A stretch of DNA of 64,000 nt from Caballeronia grimmiae. GTDB taxonomy: Bacteria > Pseudomonadota > Gammaproteobacteria > Burkholderiales > Burkholderiaceae. Below the pieces are notes generated by a model, which was not told where the DNA came from, did not search any database, and saw only the letters and a program-made list of their open reading frames with translations. Positions within the stretch are counted from its first letter, which is position 1, and every line of letters starts with the position of its first letter. Positions 17,814 through 27,557 of this stretch are shown here, in pieces. Made by a program: the position numbers and the translations under genes. The DNA is taken from contig NZ_JFHE01000002.1 in the NCBI RefSeq assembly GCF_000698555.1, positions 372,001 through 436,000 on the forward strand, given 5' to 3'.

Positions 17814-18560
17814 ATGAATCTGACGAACAAGGTAGCGATCGTGACGGGCGCAGCTTCGGGGCTTGGCCTTGCCACGTGCAAGGGCCTCGCGAAGGCCGGG
17901 GCCGTGGTGGTCGGATTCGATCTCGACCAGGCGAAACTCGATGACGCGCTCGGCCCCGAGATGACGGGCATCGCCGTCGATGTCGCCGACGAACATAGCG
18001 TTCAGCGGGGCATTGCGAGGGTCGTCGAACTGCGTGGACGCGTCCATGTCGCGGTCAATTGCGCGGGCATCCTCGGTCCATGCAAGACGCTCTCGAAGGG
18101 TGAGATGTTTCCGTCCGATCTCTGGAATCGCGTGCTTGCCGTCAACCTAAGGGGAACGTTCAATGTGATCCGCCACGCGGCGCTCGCCATGACAAAGAAC
18201 GATCCCGACGATACCGGGGAGCGCGGGGTGATCGTCAACACGTCATCGGGCGCTGCTCGGCAGGGGCAGATGGGCCAGGCCGCTTACAGCGCGAGCAAGG
18301 CGGGTGTCATCGGCATGACGCTGCCGATCGCACGCGATCTGGCCGAACACGGCATTCGCGTGGTATCGATCGCGCCGGGGCTGTTCGAAACGGGCATGTC
18401 GGCCGGCATGCCGCCGAAAGTATCCGACGCCATACTCGGCAAGTTGCTGTTCCCTCAGCGGATGGGCAAGGCCGAGGAGTTCGCGGGGCTGGTGCGGCAT
18501 ATCGTCGAGAACGCGTATCTGAATGCGTTGACGATCGATATCGATTGCGGGGTGCGCTGA
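17814..18560 (+). CDS. SDR, HSD10-like 3-hydroxyacyl-CoA dehydrogenase type II
   Basis: A 248-residue short-chain dehydrogenase started at ATG 17814, preceded by GAGGAAG; an in-frame ATG ten codons upstream is less likely. It shows TGAASGLG (11-18), NCAG (82-85) and Tyr158/Lys162 in YSASK. The end (IAPGLFETGM, then LFPQRMGKAEEFAGLVRHI) closely follows the pattern of mitochondrial HSD10 and bacterial relatives, which oxidise (S)-3-hydroxy-2-methylacyl-CoA and hydroxysteroids with NAD. With the racemase it supports branched-chain or steroid acyl-CoA degradation. A terminator lies 40 bases after its stop. Confidence 0.88.
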   Translation: MNLTNKVAIVTGAASGLGLATCKGLAKAGAVVVGFDLDQAKLDDALGPEMTGIAVDVADEHSVQRGIARVVELRGRVHVAVNCAGILGPCKTLSKGEMFPSDLWNRVLAVNLRGTFNVIRHAALAMTKNDPDDTGERGVIVNTSSGAARQGQMGQAAYSASKAGVIGMTLPIARDLAEHGIRVVSIAPGLFETGMSAGMPPKVSDAILGKLLFPQRMGKAEEFAGLVRHIVENAYLNALTIDIDCGVR

Positions 18561-18602
18561 GAGTTGCTCGAACACGGCGGTTTGCGAAGCCGGGGTGTTA
18601 CA

Positions 18603-18629
18603 GGCCCGCTCTGTCGAGCGGGCCTTTTT
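18603..18629 (+). terminator. Rho-independent terminator after the HSD10-like SDR
   Basis: GGCCCGCT (18603-18610), loop CTGTCG, AGCGGGCC (18617-18624), then five T. It closes the catabolic region. Confidence 0.85.
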
Positions 18630-18748
18630 CATTCCCGATTCGCAAGCGGCAACGCTGGAACGACGCTTGCAAAAAACGTCGTGCGGACGGCGCGTCCGGC
18701 GATTCGCCGGCCGGTCGATCTGCTTCCGACGTCATGCAATGAAAGAGG

Positions 18749-18940
18749 ATGAACGCCATGAAGACCGCACCGCCCAGCAGTCAAACCGAACAGGACGCCA
18801 AGGCTGAAGCCAATTCCGGCAAGCCGGCGACTACATCCAGCGACAAGCCCGGCAGCGGACAGCACGCTGCGAATCACACCAAGGCCGGCAAGGGTCAGGG
18901 CGCTGGAGGAGGCGCGAAGCAGCAGCACGGGTCGAAGTAA
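18749..18940 (+). CDS. Small hydrophilic hypothetical protein
   Basis: A 63-residue (or 60-residue, from ATG 18758) protein rich in Lys, Gly, Ala, Ser and Gln, with no hydrophobic stretch; the end reads GAGGGAKQQHGSK. AAAGAGG lies just upstream and is better spaced for ATG 18758. Its composition is that of a disordered, possibly nucleic-acid- or stress-related small protein. I do not recognise a family. It lies between a terminator and a second small gene on the same strand. Confidence 0.5.
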   Translation: MNAMKTAPPSSQTEQDAKAEANSGKPATTSSDKPGSGQHAANHTKAGKGQGAGGGAKQQHGSK

Positions 18941-19104
18941 CCGGCGGAACCGTGCGCGGATGGCCGGCAAACATCCGCGCACGCACGCGCGCTTTTTTCT
19001 CGGGCGATGCGCTTACGCCCCCGCGGCACGAACGTTGCGCTCTTTTTTGGCGCAGGCGGCGAACGTCTGCACCCTTATTTCTGTCCGATAAAGGAGGCCG
19101 AACC

Positions 19105-19434
19105 ATGAACAAGGCAATCAGCACGTTAGTCGCGGCCGTCGCGGCGCTGACGCTGGCAGGCGGAGCTTATGCACAAGCCGGCGGAGCGGGCGGGGCTGGA
19201 GGCGGAGGCGCGAACGGCGGCGGCGCGGCAGGCAGCACGGCCAGCCCGGCGAATCAGGTCAACGGTGCGACCGGCGGATACGGCACGCCCGGCATGACCA
19301 ATTCGGAGAGCGGCATGTCCACCAAGGGTACGGGCCTGCCGAGCAGCACCAATAGCGACGTGGCGCCTGCTGCGCCTGCAACCAGCAACAATACGCTCGC
19401 GACGCCAGGCGTGAAGTCGCCGGCAGGCAAGTAA
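19105..19434 (+). CDS. Small exported Gly/Ala/Ser/Thr-rich protein
   Basis: A 109-residue protein started at ATG 19105, placed by the near-ideal ribosome site AAAGGAGG; upstream codons in this frame do not look coding. Residues 1-23 form a clear Sec signal peptide ending AYA. The mature part is low-complexity, with Gly/Ala repeats followed by Ser/Thr/Pro/Asn-rich sequence, and no cysteine. Such small secreted proteins are common in Burkholderiaceae, but I know no function for this one. Confidence 0.65.
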   Translation: MNKAISTLVAAVAALTLAGGAYAQAGGAGGAGGGGANGGGAAGSTASPANQVNGATGGYGTPGMTNSESGMSTKGTGLPSSTNSDVAPAAPATSNNTLATPGVKSPAGK

Positions 19435-19556
19435 CGCAGTTTCGCGCGTATCGCATGACCGCTGCACTGACGCGGCGGTCGTTTAGCCTGTTGTTCTTCG
19501 CGTAGACGGCTTTTGCCGCTGCCGGCGCGTCAAGGCGCTTTGAATCGCGGATGAAT

Positions 19557-19597
19557 GTTCGGCCGGGCGAGCACGATATTTGCTCGCCCGGCCGAGC
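19557..19597. terminator. Long stem-loop between convergent genes
   Basis: GGCCGGGCGAGCA (19561-19573) pairs perfectly with TGCTCGCCCGGCC (19581-19593) around CGATATT, and flanking bases extend the stem to about 17 bp. It lies between the small secreted protein gene and the convergent binding-protein gene. There is no T run on either side, so it may be a transcript-end hairpin rather than a classic terminator. A weaker GACCGC/GCGGTC hairpin lies at 19457-19480. Nothing else is visible in 19435-19811. Confidence 0.5.
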
Positions 19598-19811
19598 CAT
19601 GCGCGCTCGCGTCGACACCGCATCGAAGCCCTGCAAAAGCGCGTCGCCGTCGCGCTAAGGTGAGCCGTCGACGTGGCGTGTACTGCGGCATCAGAGCCAC
19701 GACGCTTGTCGAAGCTTCACGCTTACCGGTTCGTCGGGCCCGGTTCAATCAGCAGTAAAGAAACGCAAGCGCATCGAAAGACCGGCACTTCGGTTGCGAT
19801 GATGATCTTAC

Positions 19812-21455
19812 TCAGTCCAATGTAATTCCATCGAACCGATGCCCGCCCAGCGGACTGATCAAATACCCATGCACGCGCTTTGAGATAGGCTGGAACGTGT
19901 CGGCGTGAGCGATCGGCGTATAAGGAACCTGGTCTTTGAAAACCACCTGCGCCTCTTCATAGAGCTTGGTGCGCGCGTTCTGGTCCGTATCGAGCCGGGC
20001 CTTCGCCAGCAGATCGTCGAACTGTTTATTGCACCACTTCGCCATGTTGCTGCCATGCACGGCGTCGCAGCCGAGCGTCGTGCCGAGCCAGTTGTCGGGA
20101 TCGCCGTTGTCGCCGAGCCAGCCATACAGGATGGCGTCGTGCTCGCCGTTCGTCTTGGCGCGCTTGTTGTACTCGGCCCATTCGTACGTAACGATGTTCG
20201 CCTTCACGCCGATCTTCGCCCAGTCGGACTGGATGAGCTGCGCCATCAGCCGCGCGTTCGGGTTGTAGCCGCGCTGCACGGGCATGGCCCAAAGCGTGAT
20301 CGTAAAGCCATCGGGGAAACCAGCCTCTTTCAGTAACGCTCGCGCGCGTGCGGGATCGCGCGGCGCGTCCTTCAGCGCCTTGTTATACGACCATTGCGAG
20401 GGTGGCATCGGATTGGTGGCGACCGTGGCGGCGCCCTCGTACACGGACTTGATGATCGCCTGCTTGTCGATTGCCATGTCGAGCGCGCGACGCACCAGCA
20501 CGTTGTCCAACGGTTTATGCGTCGTGTTGTATCCGACGTACGCGACGTTGAATCCCACGCCTGACAGTACGGCGAGATTCGGCTTCTTCTTCGCACTCGC
20601 GATATCGGCGGGGCGTGCGAACGACGTAATCTGACATTCGCCGCTCTCGAGTTTCTGTTCGCGCACGGCGGCGTCGGGTGTGATCGAAAAGACAAGCTTG
20701 TCGATATGCACGTCTTTCCGGTTCCAGAAAGTCGGATTCGCATCGTAGCGAATGGTCGAGTCTTTCTGATAATCGCGGAAAACGAAAGCGCCCGTGCCCA
20801 CTGGCTTCTGATTGAAGTCTTCGACCTTGCCGGCCTTCAACAACTGCGCGGCATATTCCGCCGATACGATCGATGCGAACTCCATCGCGACATTGCGCAC
20901 GAATACCACGTCGGGCGTCTTGAGCGTGAAGCGCACGGTGTAATCGTCGAGCTTGTCGACGGACGCGATGTTCTTGTCGTACCCGAGGTCGGTCAGATAG
21001 GGAAAGCTGACCGGATGCGCTTTCTGGAAAGGTTCGTTCGGATCGATCATTCGCTTGAACGTGAACACGACATCGTCCGCATTGAAGTCGCGCGTCGGCT
21101 TGAAGTATGAAGTCGACTGAAACTTCACGCCATGACGCAGATGGAAAGTGAACGTCTTTGCATCCGGCGACGCGTCCCATGTCACGGCAAGACCCGGCGT
21201 GAGATCGAGCGTGCCGCGCTTGAATTCGACCAGTGTGTCATAGACGGCGTGCGCGCCCGCATCGAAGTCGGTGCTGGTCGTATATTGCGCGGAATCGAAC
21301 CCGGCGGGACTGCCTTCGGAACAGAACACGAGCGTTTTGCTCGCGGCTTGTGCGGATGGCGGCGCGGCGCTCATTGCGAGGACGGTCAAGGCGGACAGTG
21401 CGAGCGCACGCATCGGCGCGGCGCATGAACGGTGTGTTGCGGCGTTTCTTGTCAT
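19812..21455 (-). CDS. Family-5 ABC transporter substrate-binding protein (dipeptide type)
   Basis: A 547-residue periplasmic binding protein, taken from ATG 21455; the frame is open 22 codons further up. A signal peptide ends near APPSAQA. Family-5 marks include LVFCSEGSPAGFDSAQYTT, VKFQSTSYFKPTRDFNADDV and WLGDNGDPDNWLGTTLG, close to DppA-like proteins. It is transcribed away from a complete permease/ATPase operon with its own binding protein. The two may share the same membrane components with different peptide preference, or this one may be an orphan. The about 536-base gap to the divergent gene would hold both promoters. Confidence 0.9.
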   Translation of the reverse strand: MTRNAATHRSCAAPMRALALSALTVLAMSAAPPSAQAASKTLVFCSEGSPAGFDSAQYTTSTDFDAGAHAVYDTLVEFKRGTLDLTPGLAVTWDASPDAKTFTFHLRHGVKFQSTSYFKPTRDFNADDVVFTFKRMIDPNEPFQKAHPVSFPYLTDLGYDKNIASVDKLDDYTVRFTLKTPDVVFVRNVAMEFASIVSAEYAAQLLKAGKVEDFNQKPVGTGAFVFRDYQKDSTIRYDANPTFWNRKDVHIDKLVFSITPDAAVREQKLESGECQITSFARPADIASAKKKPNLAVLSGVGFNVAYVGYNTTHKPLDNVLVRRALDMAIDKQAIIKSVYEGAATVATNPMPPSQWSYNKALKDAPRDPARARALLKEAGFPDGFTITLWAMPVQRGYNPNARLMAQLIQSDWAKIGVKANIVTYEWAEYNKRAKTNGEHDAILYGWLGDNGDPDNWLGTTLGCDAVHGSNMAKWCNKQFDDLLAKARLDTDQNARTKLYEEAQVVFKDQVPYTPIAHADTFQPISKRVHGYLISPLGGHRFDGITLD

Positions 21456-21991
21456 TGTCGCTTTAGCACGAGAAGGATGGGTTCGATGTCGTACTGTACC
21501 AAGGGGATGAATTGGCCACATGGTGGACTGTCAATGTAAGTGCGAATACCGGACCTCGGGCTTGCTATCGCGGCTGCCTTTTGTTGGCCGGGCGCGCATC
21601 CGGCCAGCACGAATGTTTCCTGGATCGACGAGAGCCGAACATGATGACGTGCTCTTGTCCGAATGCAAAGCGACAAAAACAGCTAACCATTGCACGAGAG
21701 TTCAGAAGGAATTTTCCGTGTTTGCCAATGAAATGGATATATCGGATCGCTAACCATTACACCGCGAGATACCCATATCGATAGTCCAAACGACCGCTAC
21801 GCTTTGCGAGCATCCGGCGCGAATATTAGGAATGTCGCCAAAGATAAGTTTATGAAGTTTGCTTGTTTGCCTGGCACGTTATGGGACCGTAAGCTTTCCC
21901 CTCTCTCGCGATGCCGCCTGAATCGTGCTTCCTGCGCCGGACAGGGCCGCGGGCGCATCGCGTCTTCTGTCTGCCCGGGGAATCAAATTCG
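21456..21991. other. Intergenic region between divergent binding-protein genes
   Basis: The part around 21640-21860 is notably less GC-rich than its surroundings, as expected for a promoter region. I see no convincing gene, palindrome or RNA. The small open frames here have no family features. Confidence 0.5.
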
Positions 21992-23659
21992 ATGAACGTA
22001 AATCAACCGGCGCTTGCGCGCGCTTTGACCATATCCATGACGATCGCACTGAGCGCGGCGATCACGGCTTGCAGCAAATCGGAGTCCGCAACGGCTACAA
22101 GCGCGGCGGCGAAACAACCCGTCGCCGGCGGAGACCTCACCTGGGGCGTGACGACCGAACCCGCCTGCTTCGATCCGCATCGTTCATCGCAGCAGAATTC
22201 TTTCTGGGTCATCCGAAATTACATCGATTCGCTGATTTCCAAGCGTACCGACGGCACGTATGCGCCGTGGCTCGCGAAGTCGTGGACCATTGCCGCCGAT
22301 GGCAAGAGCTACACCTTCACCCTGCGCGACGACGTGAAGTTCACCGACGGCACGCCCTTCAATGGCGACGCGGTGAAGGCCAACTTCGATTACATCCTGA
22401 ACAACGTCAGCACGACGTCCTCCTCGGCGTCGTTGCTCGTCGCGTTCGATCACGTCGAAGTGGTGTCGCCTTATGTCGTCAAGCTCGTGATGAAGCAGGC
22501 CGACTCCACGACGCTCGAGTCGCTGTCGAGCGTGAAGCTGGGCTTCATCTCACCGAAGGCGCTCGCCGAGAACAAGGATCTGTGCGGCGGCGGTCCCGGC
22601 ATCGTCGGAACAGGGCCGTTCGTGTTCAAGTCGTATCAGCGCGGACAGCAGGCGACGTTCGAGCGCAACCCGGATTATCAATGGGCGCCCGATAACGCCG
22701 CGCATCGCGGGCCGGCGTATCTCGATCGCGTCACTTATCGGTTCTTGCCGGAGGCGGCCGTGCGCACGGGCGCGCTGAGTTCGGGGCAGGTCGACTTGAT
22801 CGAAGGCGTTCAGCCGACCGACATCGCAGTGTTCGACAAGGTCGATGGCTTCCAGTACGTGCACGGTCCGTCCGCGACCACATCGTTCACGCTGAACATC
22901 AACTACACGGTGCCGCCTGCCAACGACGTTCGCGTGCGGCGCGCGCTGCGCGACGGTTTCGATCTCGACGCCATCGTAAAGAGCGTGTATCTGGGCACGG
23001 TCCGGCGCGCGTGGTCGAACATCGGTCCGGACAATCCGGACTATGCGAAGCAGCTCGCGGGTTCATGGGGCAACAAGATCGCCGATGCGAACCGTCTGCT
23101 CGACGAAGCCGGATGGACCGCGCGCGACAAGGACGGATTCCGTACGAAGGACGGAAAGCGACTAACGGTCGAAGTTGGATACCCCCAGCCTTATGTGCGC
23201 GACAGCCGCGACGTGCTCATCCGGGCAGTGCAGTCGGCGCTGCGGCAGAACATCGGCCTCGATTTGAATCTGCGCATCACGACTGCGGGCGACTTCGCCA
23301 ATCAAAAGGCGACGGGCGTGTGGTTCATCTATCCGAACACGGACAACCCGTCCGATGTCGCGATGGAACTGTGGGACATGCTCGGCGACAAGGGCTTCCT
23401 GTACAGCGCCATTCCCGGTTCCGACAAGAAGATCACCGGCGATATCAACCGCGCGCGTCTGATGCCCATCGGCGACGAACGGCGCAAGCTGCTCGGCGAG
23501 ATTCAGGAGCGCGCAGTCGATCAGGCGTTCATCGTGCCGCTTTTCGCGCCGGTGTATCACCTGGCGTCGAAATCGAACGTGCATGGCGTCGGGTTCGAGC
23601 CGCAGCTCGACGGCCCGGCGAGCGCCTACGACATCTGGATCGACAAGCAGGGAGCCTGA
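21992..23659 (+). CDS. Family-5 ABC transporter substrate-binding lipoprotein
   Basis: A 555-residue protein from ATG 21992. The N-terminus has a lipoprotein signal with the lipobox ITAC at about residues 24-27, so it is probably anchored to the membrane by Cys27. Family-5 features are DLTWGVTTEPACFDPHRSS, VKFTDGTPFNGDAVKANFDY and the C-terminal hinge region. It is the first gene of the peptide-type importer operon; the permease starts one base after its stop. The ligand could be a peptide, a murein fragment or another family-5 ligand; sequence does not decide. Confidence 0.9.
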   Translation: MNVNQPALARALTISMTIALSAAITACSKSESATATSAAAKQPVAGGDLTWGVTTEPACFDPHRSSQQNSFWVIRNYIDSLISKRTDGTYAPWLAKSWTIAADGKSYTFTLRDDVKFTDGTPFNGDAVKANFDYILNNVSTTSSSASLLVAFDHVEVVSPYVVKLVMKQADSTTLESLSSVKLGFISPKALAENKDLCGGGPGIVGTGPFVFKSYQRGQQATFERNPDYQWAPDNAAHRGPAYLDRVTYRFLPEAAVRTGALSSGQVDLIEGVQPTDIAVFDKVDGFQYVHGPSATTSFTLNINYTVPPANDVRVRRALRDGFDLDAIVKSVYLGTVRRAWSNIGPDNPDYAKQLAGSWGNKIADANRLLDEAGWTARDKDGFRTKDGKRLTVEVGYPQPYVRDSRDVLIRAVQSALRQNIGLDLNLRITTAGDFANQKATGVWFIYPNTDNPSDVAMELWDMLGDKGFLYSAIPGSDKKITGDINRARLMPIGDERRKLLGEIQERAVDQAFIVPLFAPVYHLASKSNVHGVGFEPQLDGPASAYDIWIDKQGA

Positions 23660-23660
23660 G

Positions 23661-24599
23661 ATGCGCAAAAAAATCGGGACGCGCGTGCTGACGGGATTGC
23701 TCGTGTTGTGGCTCGCAGCGTCGGTCGCCTTCGTCGCGATTCACGCGTTGCCGGGCCGCATCGAAGACGTGCTGGCGGGCGATCTCGCGTATCCCGGCTT
23801 GCGCGAGGCGATCGCCGCGCAGTGGGGGCTGGACCACAGTCTGCCGTGGCAATACGGGCAATTCCTGCTGCGGCTCGCGCATGGCGACCTCGGGACGTCC
23901 TTCGTGATGCAGCAGCCGGTGCTCGACGTGCTTCGCAGCCAGCTTTGGCCGACGATGCAGCTCGCGTTGTCCGCAGGCGCGCTCGCACTGGTGCTCGCGA
24001 TTCTGGTGGCGACACTCACGGCGGGCGGCGATGGCACGCGTGGGGCGTGGAGCGCGCTCGGTGCGCGATGCGCATCGCTGATCGAACTCACGTTCACGTC
24101 GACACCCGTCTTCTGGCTCGGCATGTTGCTGCTGATCGCGTTCTCGTTCGAATTGCGGATCTTTCCCGTGTCGGGCGCTAACGGCTGGCGCGCGCTCGTC
24201 CTGCCCGCCGTGACGCTGGCGTTGCCGACCGCCGGGATACTCTCGCAAGTCATGCGCGAATCCATCGAAGTCGCGCTCGCGAAACCGTTTGTCACGACGA
24301 TTCGCGCACGCGGCGTATCCGAACTCGTACTGCGTGCGCGTCATGTCCTGCGCCATGCGTTGCTGCCCGTCGTGACGCTCGGCGGCTGGCTGATCGGCAG
24401 CCTGCTCGGCGGCGCGGTCATCACAGAGAAGATGTTCGGCCGGGCGGGCATCGGCAGCGTGACGCTGAATGCGGTGACCTCGCAGGATGTGCCGGTGGTG
24501 CTGGCTGTCGTGTTGCTCGCGGCGTTCGTGCATGTCGTCGTATCGACGTTGCTCGACATCGCCTATCTCTTCATCGATCCGAGGTTGCGTAGCCAATGA
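23661..24599 (+). CDS. ABC transporter permease, DppB/OppB type
   Basis: A 312-residue integral membrane protein from ATG 23661, one base after the binding-protein stop. The first membrane helix is at about 8-28, a periplasmic segment follows (LREAIAAQWGLDHSLPWQYGQFLLRLAHGD is split by family-typical positions), and then about five helices. The EAA loop region reads IRARGVSELVLRARHVLRHA near residues 215-235 and contacts the ATPase. The stop overlaps the start of the next permease by four bases. Confidence 0.9.
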   Translation: MRKKIGTRVLTGLLVLWLAASVAFVAIHALPGRIEDVLAGDLAYPGLREAIAAQWGLDHSLPWQYGQFLLRLAHGDLGTSFVMQQPVLDVLRSQLWPTMQLALSAGALALVLAILVATLTAGGDGTRGAWSALGARCASLIELTFTSTPVFWLGMLLLIAFSFELRIFPVSGANGWRALVLPAVTLALPTAGILSQVMRESIEVALAKPFVTTIRARGVSELVLRARHVLRHALLPVVTLGGWLIGSLLGGAVITEKMFGRAGIGSVTLNAVTSQDVPVVLAVVLLAAFVHVVVSTLLDIAYLFIDPRLRSQ

Positions 24600-25441
24600 G
24601 TACCGTCGACCGTATCGCGTTCGCCCCGCGTGCGAGCGTGCCCGTGCCTGCGGGCGTGCTGATCGCCGCAGCGTTCCTCGTCGCGCTTGCCATTGCAATG
24701 GCGTTTCCGCGCATCGTGACGCCGTTCGATCCGCTCGTCAGCGATGTCGCCGCCGCACTTCAGCCGCCCGGTTCGCAACATTGGTTCGGCACCGATCGCA
24801 TCGGGCGCGACGTGCTCTCTCGCGTGATCTACGGCGCGCGGTATTCATTGCTGATCGGACTGGCGAGCATGATCGTGAGCCTCGCGATCGGGCTCGTCGT
24901 CGGACTGTTCGCGGGCTTGTCGAACCGTCTCGCCGATGAAGCCGCGTCGCGCGTGTTCGACGTGCTGTCCGCGTTTCCTCCGGTCTTGCTGTCGCTGTTC
25001 GTGGTGACGTTTCTCGGGCAAGGAATCGTCAATATTGCCGTGGCCGTCGGTATCGCGGGCATCCCGAAGTTCGGGCGCGTGCTGCGCTCGCAGGCGCTGG
25101 TCGTGCGCCGCGCCGATTACGTGACGCACGCCGTCAGCTTCGGTCTCTCGCGCACGCAGATTTTCTTCCGGCATGTGCTGCCGAACGTGCTCGTCGCGGT
25201 GCCGGTCATCGCGACGATCGATATCGGCAGCGCGATCATCGCCGTATCGGGCCTGAGTTTTCTAGGCCTCGGTCCGCAACCGCCGACGCCCGAATGGGGC
25301 GTGATGCTCGCCGAGGGACGCGACGTGTTGCGCGTCGCGTGGTGGCCGAGCGTGTTTCCGGGCATGGCGATCACGTTGACCGTCCTGTCGTTCGCGGTCA
25401 TCGGCCGCTTCCTGCAACGCAAGTTCGAGGTGCGCGCATGA
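24596..25441 (+). CDS. ABC transporter permease, DppC/OppC type
   Basis: A 281-residue permease with an N-terminal helix at about 17-37, the conserved HWFGTDRIGRDVLSRVIYGA segment of DppC-type proteins and six helices in all. The EAA loop is around ADYVTHAVSFGLSRTQIFFR. It overlaps the preceding permease gene by four bases and the following ATPase gene by four bases, so the three proteins are translationally coupled and form one transport complex in the inner membrane. Confidence 0.92.
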   Translation: MSTVDRIAFAPRASVPVPAGVLIAAAFLVALAIAMAFPRIVTPFDPLVSDVAAALQPPGSQHWFGTDRIGRDVLSRVIYGARYSLLIGLASMIVSLAIGLVVGLFAGLSNRLADEAASRVFDVLSAFPPVLLSLFVVTFLGQGIVNIAVAVGIAGIPKFGRVLRSQALVVRRADYVTHAVSFGLSRTQIFFRHVLPNVLVAVPVIATIDIGSAIIAVSGLSFLGLGPQPPTPEWGVMLAEGRDVLRVAWWPSVFPGMAITLTVLSFAVIGRFLQRKFEVRA

Positions 25442-27189
25442 AGTCGCAGGCGTGGGTTCAGGATCGGCTGCTCGTCGACATTCGCGGGCTGTCGATTGGT
25501 TTTGCCAATGCGAATGGCGGCGCGCCGCTCGTGCAAGGCGTCGATCTGACGATTCGCCCCGGCGAATGCGTCGCGCTCGTCGGCGAATCCGGCTCCGGCA
25601 AGAGTCTCACGGCGCGCAGCCTGCTCGGCCTGGCGGGTCGCGGCGCACTAATCGGTGCGCAGCGCTTCGAAATCGCCGGACGCGATGCGCTCGCGTTCAC
25701 CGAGCGCGACTGGCGTGGCTTGCGCGGTCCGTTTGCCGGATTGGTGATGCAGGACGCGCTCGTCTCCCTCGATCCGCTGCGCACGGTCGGCGCGGAGATT
25801 GCCGAAGTGCTGGCGCATCATCGGGTGCTGCGCTCGCGGGCGGATCGCCGTGCGCGGGTGCATGACGTGATGACCGATGTCGGCATTCCGGAACCGGCGA
25901 TGCGTGCCCGGCAGTATGCGCACGAACTCTCGGGCGGTTTGCGGCAGCGCGCGCTGATCGCGTCGGCGATTGCGGCCGGCCCGGCGCTCGTCATCGCCGA
26001 TGAACCGACGACGGCGCTCGATGTCACCGTGCAGGCGCAAGTGCTCGCGGTGCTTGCCGAGCGTCTCGCGCAGGGCGTCGGCGTCTTGCTCATCAGCCAT
26101 GATCTCGCGGTGGTCGCGGGCATCGCGGATCGGGTGCTCGTCATGCACGGCGGCCATGTCGTCGATAGCGGGGCGACGCGCGACGTGCTGCACCATCCGT
26201 CGCACGATTACACGCGGCAGTTGCTGGCGGCGCAGCCATCGCTGGAGTCGCGCGGGCATCGGCTGAGTTCGGCCCGCATCGCGTCGACGGCGCGCGGCTC
26301 GATGCCGGCGATCGTGCGCGATCCGCTGCCGGCGCGGGCGGCTTCGTCGGATCGCGTGGTGCTCGACGTCGAGGGCATCGGCAAGACCTACAGGAGGCGC
26401 GGCGGTGCGCGCGACGAACGTTTCACCGCGCTCGATGACGTGTCGTTTCGCGTGCGCGAAGGCGAAGTGCTGGGGATCATCGGCGAATCGGGATCAGGGA
26501 AAAGCACCTGCGGAAATATCGTGCTGGGGCTGCTCGCGCCGGATCGCGGCGCCGTGCGTTTCATGGGAAGCGAATGGAATGGCGCGGGTCTCGCCGAGTC
26601 GTCGCGTCGCGCGCTGCGCGCCCGCATGCAATACATCCCGCAGGACCCTCTGAGTTCGTTCGATCCGCGGCATGCCGTGCGCGAACTTCTCGCGGAAGGG
26701 CTGCATTCGCGGCGTCTTTCCAGGGCGGACGTGCTCGACCGCAGCGTGGAATTGCTGGAACAGGTGGGCCTTGGCGCGGCGTATCTGGACCGGCGGCCCG
26801 TGTCGCTTTCCGGCGGGCAACGGCAGCGCGTGGCGATCGCGCGGGCGCTTGCGCCGGAGCCGGCGCTAATCGTCTGCGACGAGCCGGTTTCAGCGCTGGA
26901 CGTCTACGTTCAGGCTCAGGTGCTCGATCTGCTGGTGTCCGTGCAGGCGCGGCATTCGACTGCGCTGCTTTTCATCTCGCATGACCTCGATGTCGTGGGG
27001 CATCTGTGCGATCGGGTGCTCGTCTTCAAATCCGGGCGCGTCGTGGAGGAGGGCGACGTGGACACAGTGTTCGCACATCCGAGGCACGCTTATACCCGAT
27101 TGCTGAAGGCATCGGCGCCGACGTTCCGGCATCGACATGAAGATCGTCTCGACGAGACGAGCGCGCTCGCGCGGGAGCCGATGCTTTGA
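25438..27189 (+). CDS. Fused double ABC ATPase (DppD-DppF/YejF-like)
   Basis: A 583-residue protein from ATG 25438 that joins two ATPase domains. The first has Walker A GESGSGKSL (about 49-57) and signature LSGGLRQR; the second has Walker A GESGSGKST (about 350-358), signature LSGGQRQR and Walker B LIVCDEPVSALD. Both carry the H-loop form LLISHDLAVV or LFISHDLDVV. The fusion replaces the separate D and F subunits of classic dipeptide importers, as in YejF and GsiA. It powers the permease pair encoded just upstream. It ends about 370 bases before the serine hydrolase gene. Confidence 0.93.
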   Translation: MKSQAWVQDRLLVDIRGLSIGFANANGGAPLVQGVDLTIRPGECVALVGESGSGKSLTARSLLGLAGRGALIGAQRFEIAGRDALAFTERDWRGLRGPFAGLVMQDALVSLDPLRTVGAEIAEVLAHHRVLRSRADRRARVHDVMTDVGIPEPAMRARQYAHELSGGLRQRALIASAIAAGPALVIADEPTTALDVTVQAQVLAVLAERLAQGVGVLLISHDLAVVAGIADRVLVMHGGHVVDSGATRDVLHHPSHDYTRQLLAAQPSLESRGHRLSSARIASTARGSMPAIVRDPLPARAASSDRVVLDVEGIGKTYRRRGGARDERFTALDDVSFRVREGEVLGIIGESGSGKSTCGNIVLGLLAPDRGAVRFMGSEWNGAGLAESSRRALRARMQYIPQDPLSSFDPRHAVRELLAEGLHSRRLSRADVLDRSVELLEQVGLGAAYLDRRPVSLSGGQRQRVAIARALAPEPALIVCDEPVSALDVYVQAQVLDLLVSVQARHSTALLFISHDLDVVGHLCDRVLVFKSGRVVEEGDVDTVFAHPRHAYTRLLKASAPTFRHRHEDRLDETSALAREPML

Positions 27190-27557
27190 GCGTGGACGTC
27201 ACGCTGTGCGGCGGGCCGATTCGTGCGGTTCCAGCTCCCGAACTTGTCTGAAATAACGCTTCGTCCGAGTGTCCATGCGTATAGGCACGATGATGCACGA
27301 AGACGTTGAAGCTGCGTCGCACACGCGTTGCCGCCATTAAGCTCGCAATTTTGGGTCAAAGCTTGGTAGGATTCCGACAGGTCGCGACCAGCGTTACATC
27401 GCACGGCTATGAATTTGGGCACAGTGGATCGACGGCAAGCAGAACGCCGGTCACTACCTCAAATCTCAAAGCGGCCATTTGCCACCGCGCTGGCGGCGCC
27501 GAAATCAGCGAACAGAGCTTCTCGCAAGTCCCACGAACCATAACGAAGGGGAATGCC
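27190..27557. other. Intergenic region before the Tat lipoprotein gene
   Basis: It holds no recognisable gene. The downstream frame stays open back to 27306, but that N-terminal extension is unlike any signal peptide, so I treat it as non-coding. The ribosome site GAAGGGGA lies at its end. Confidence 0.5.
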
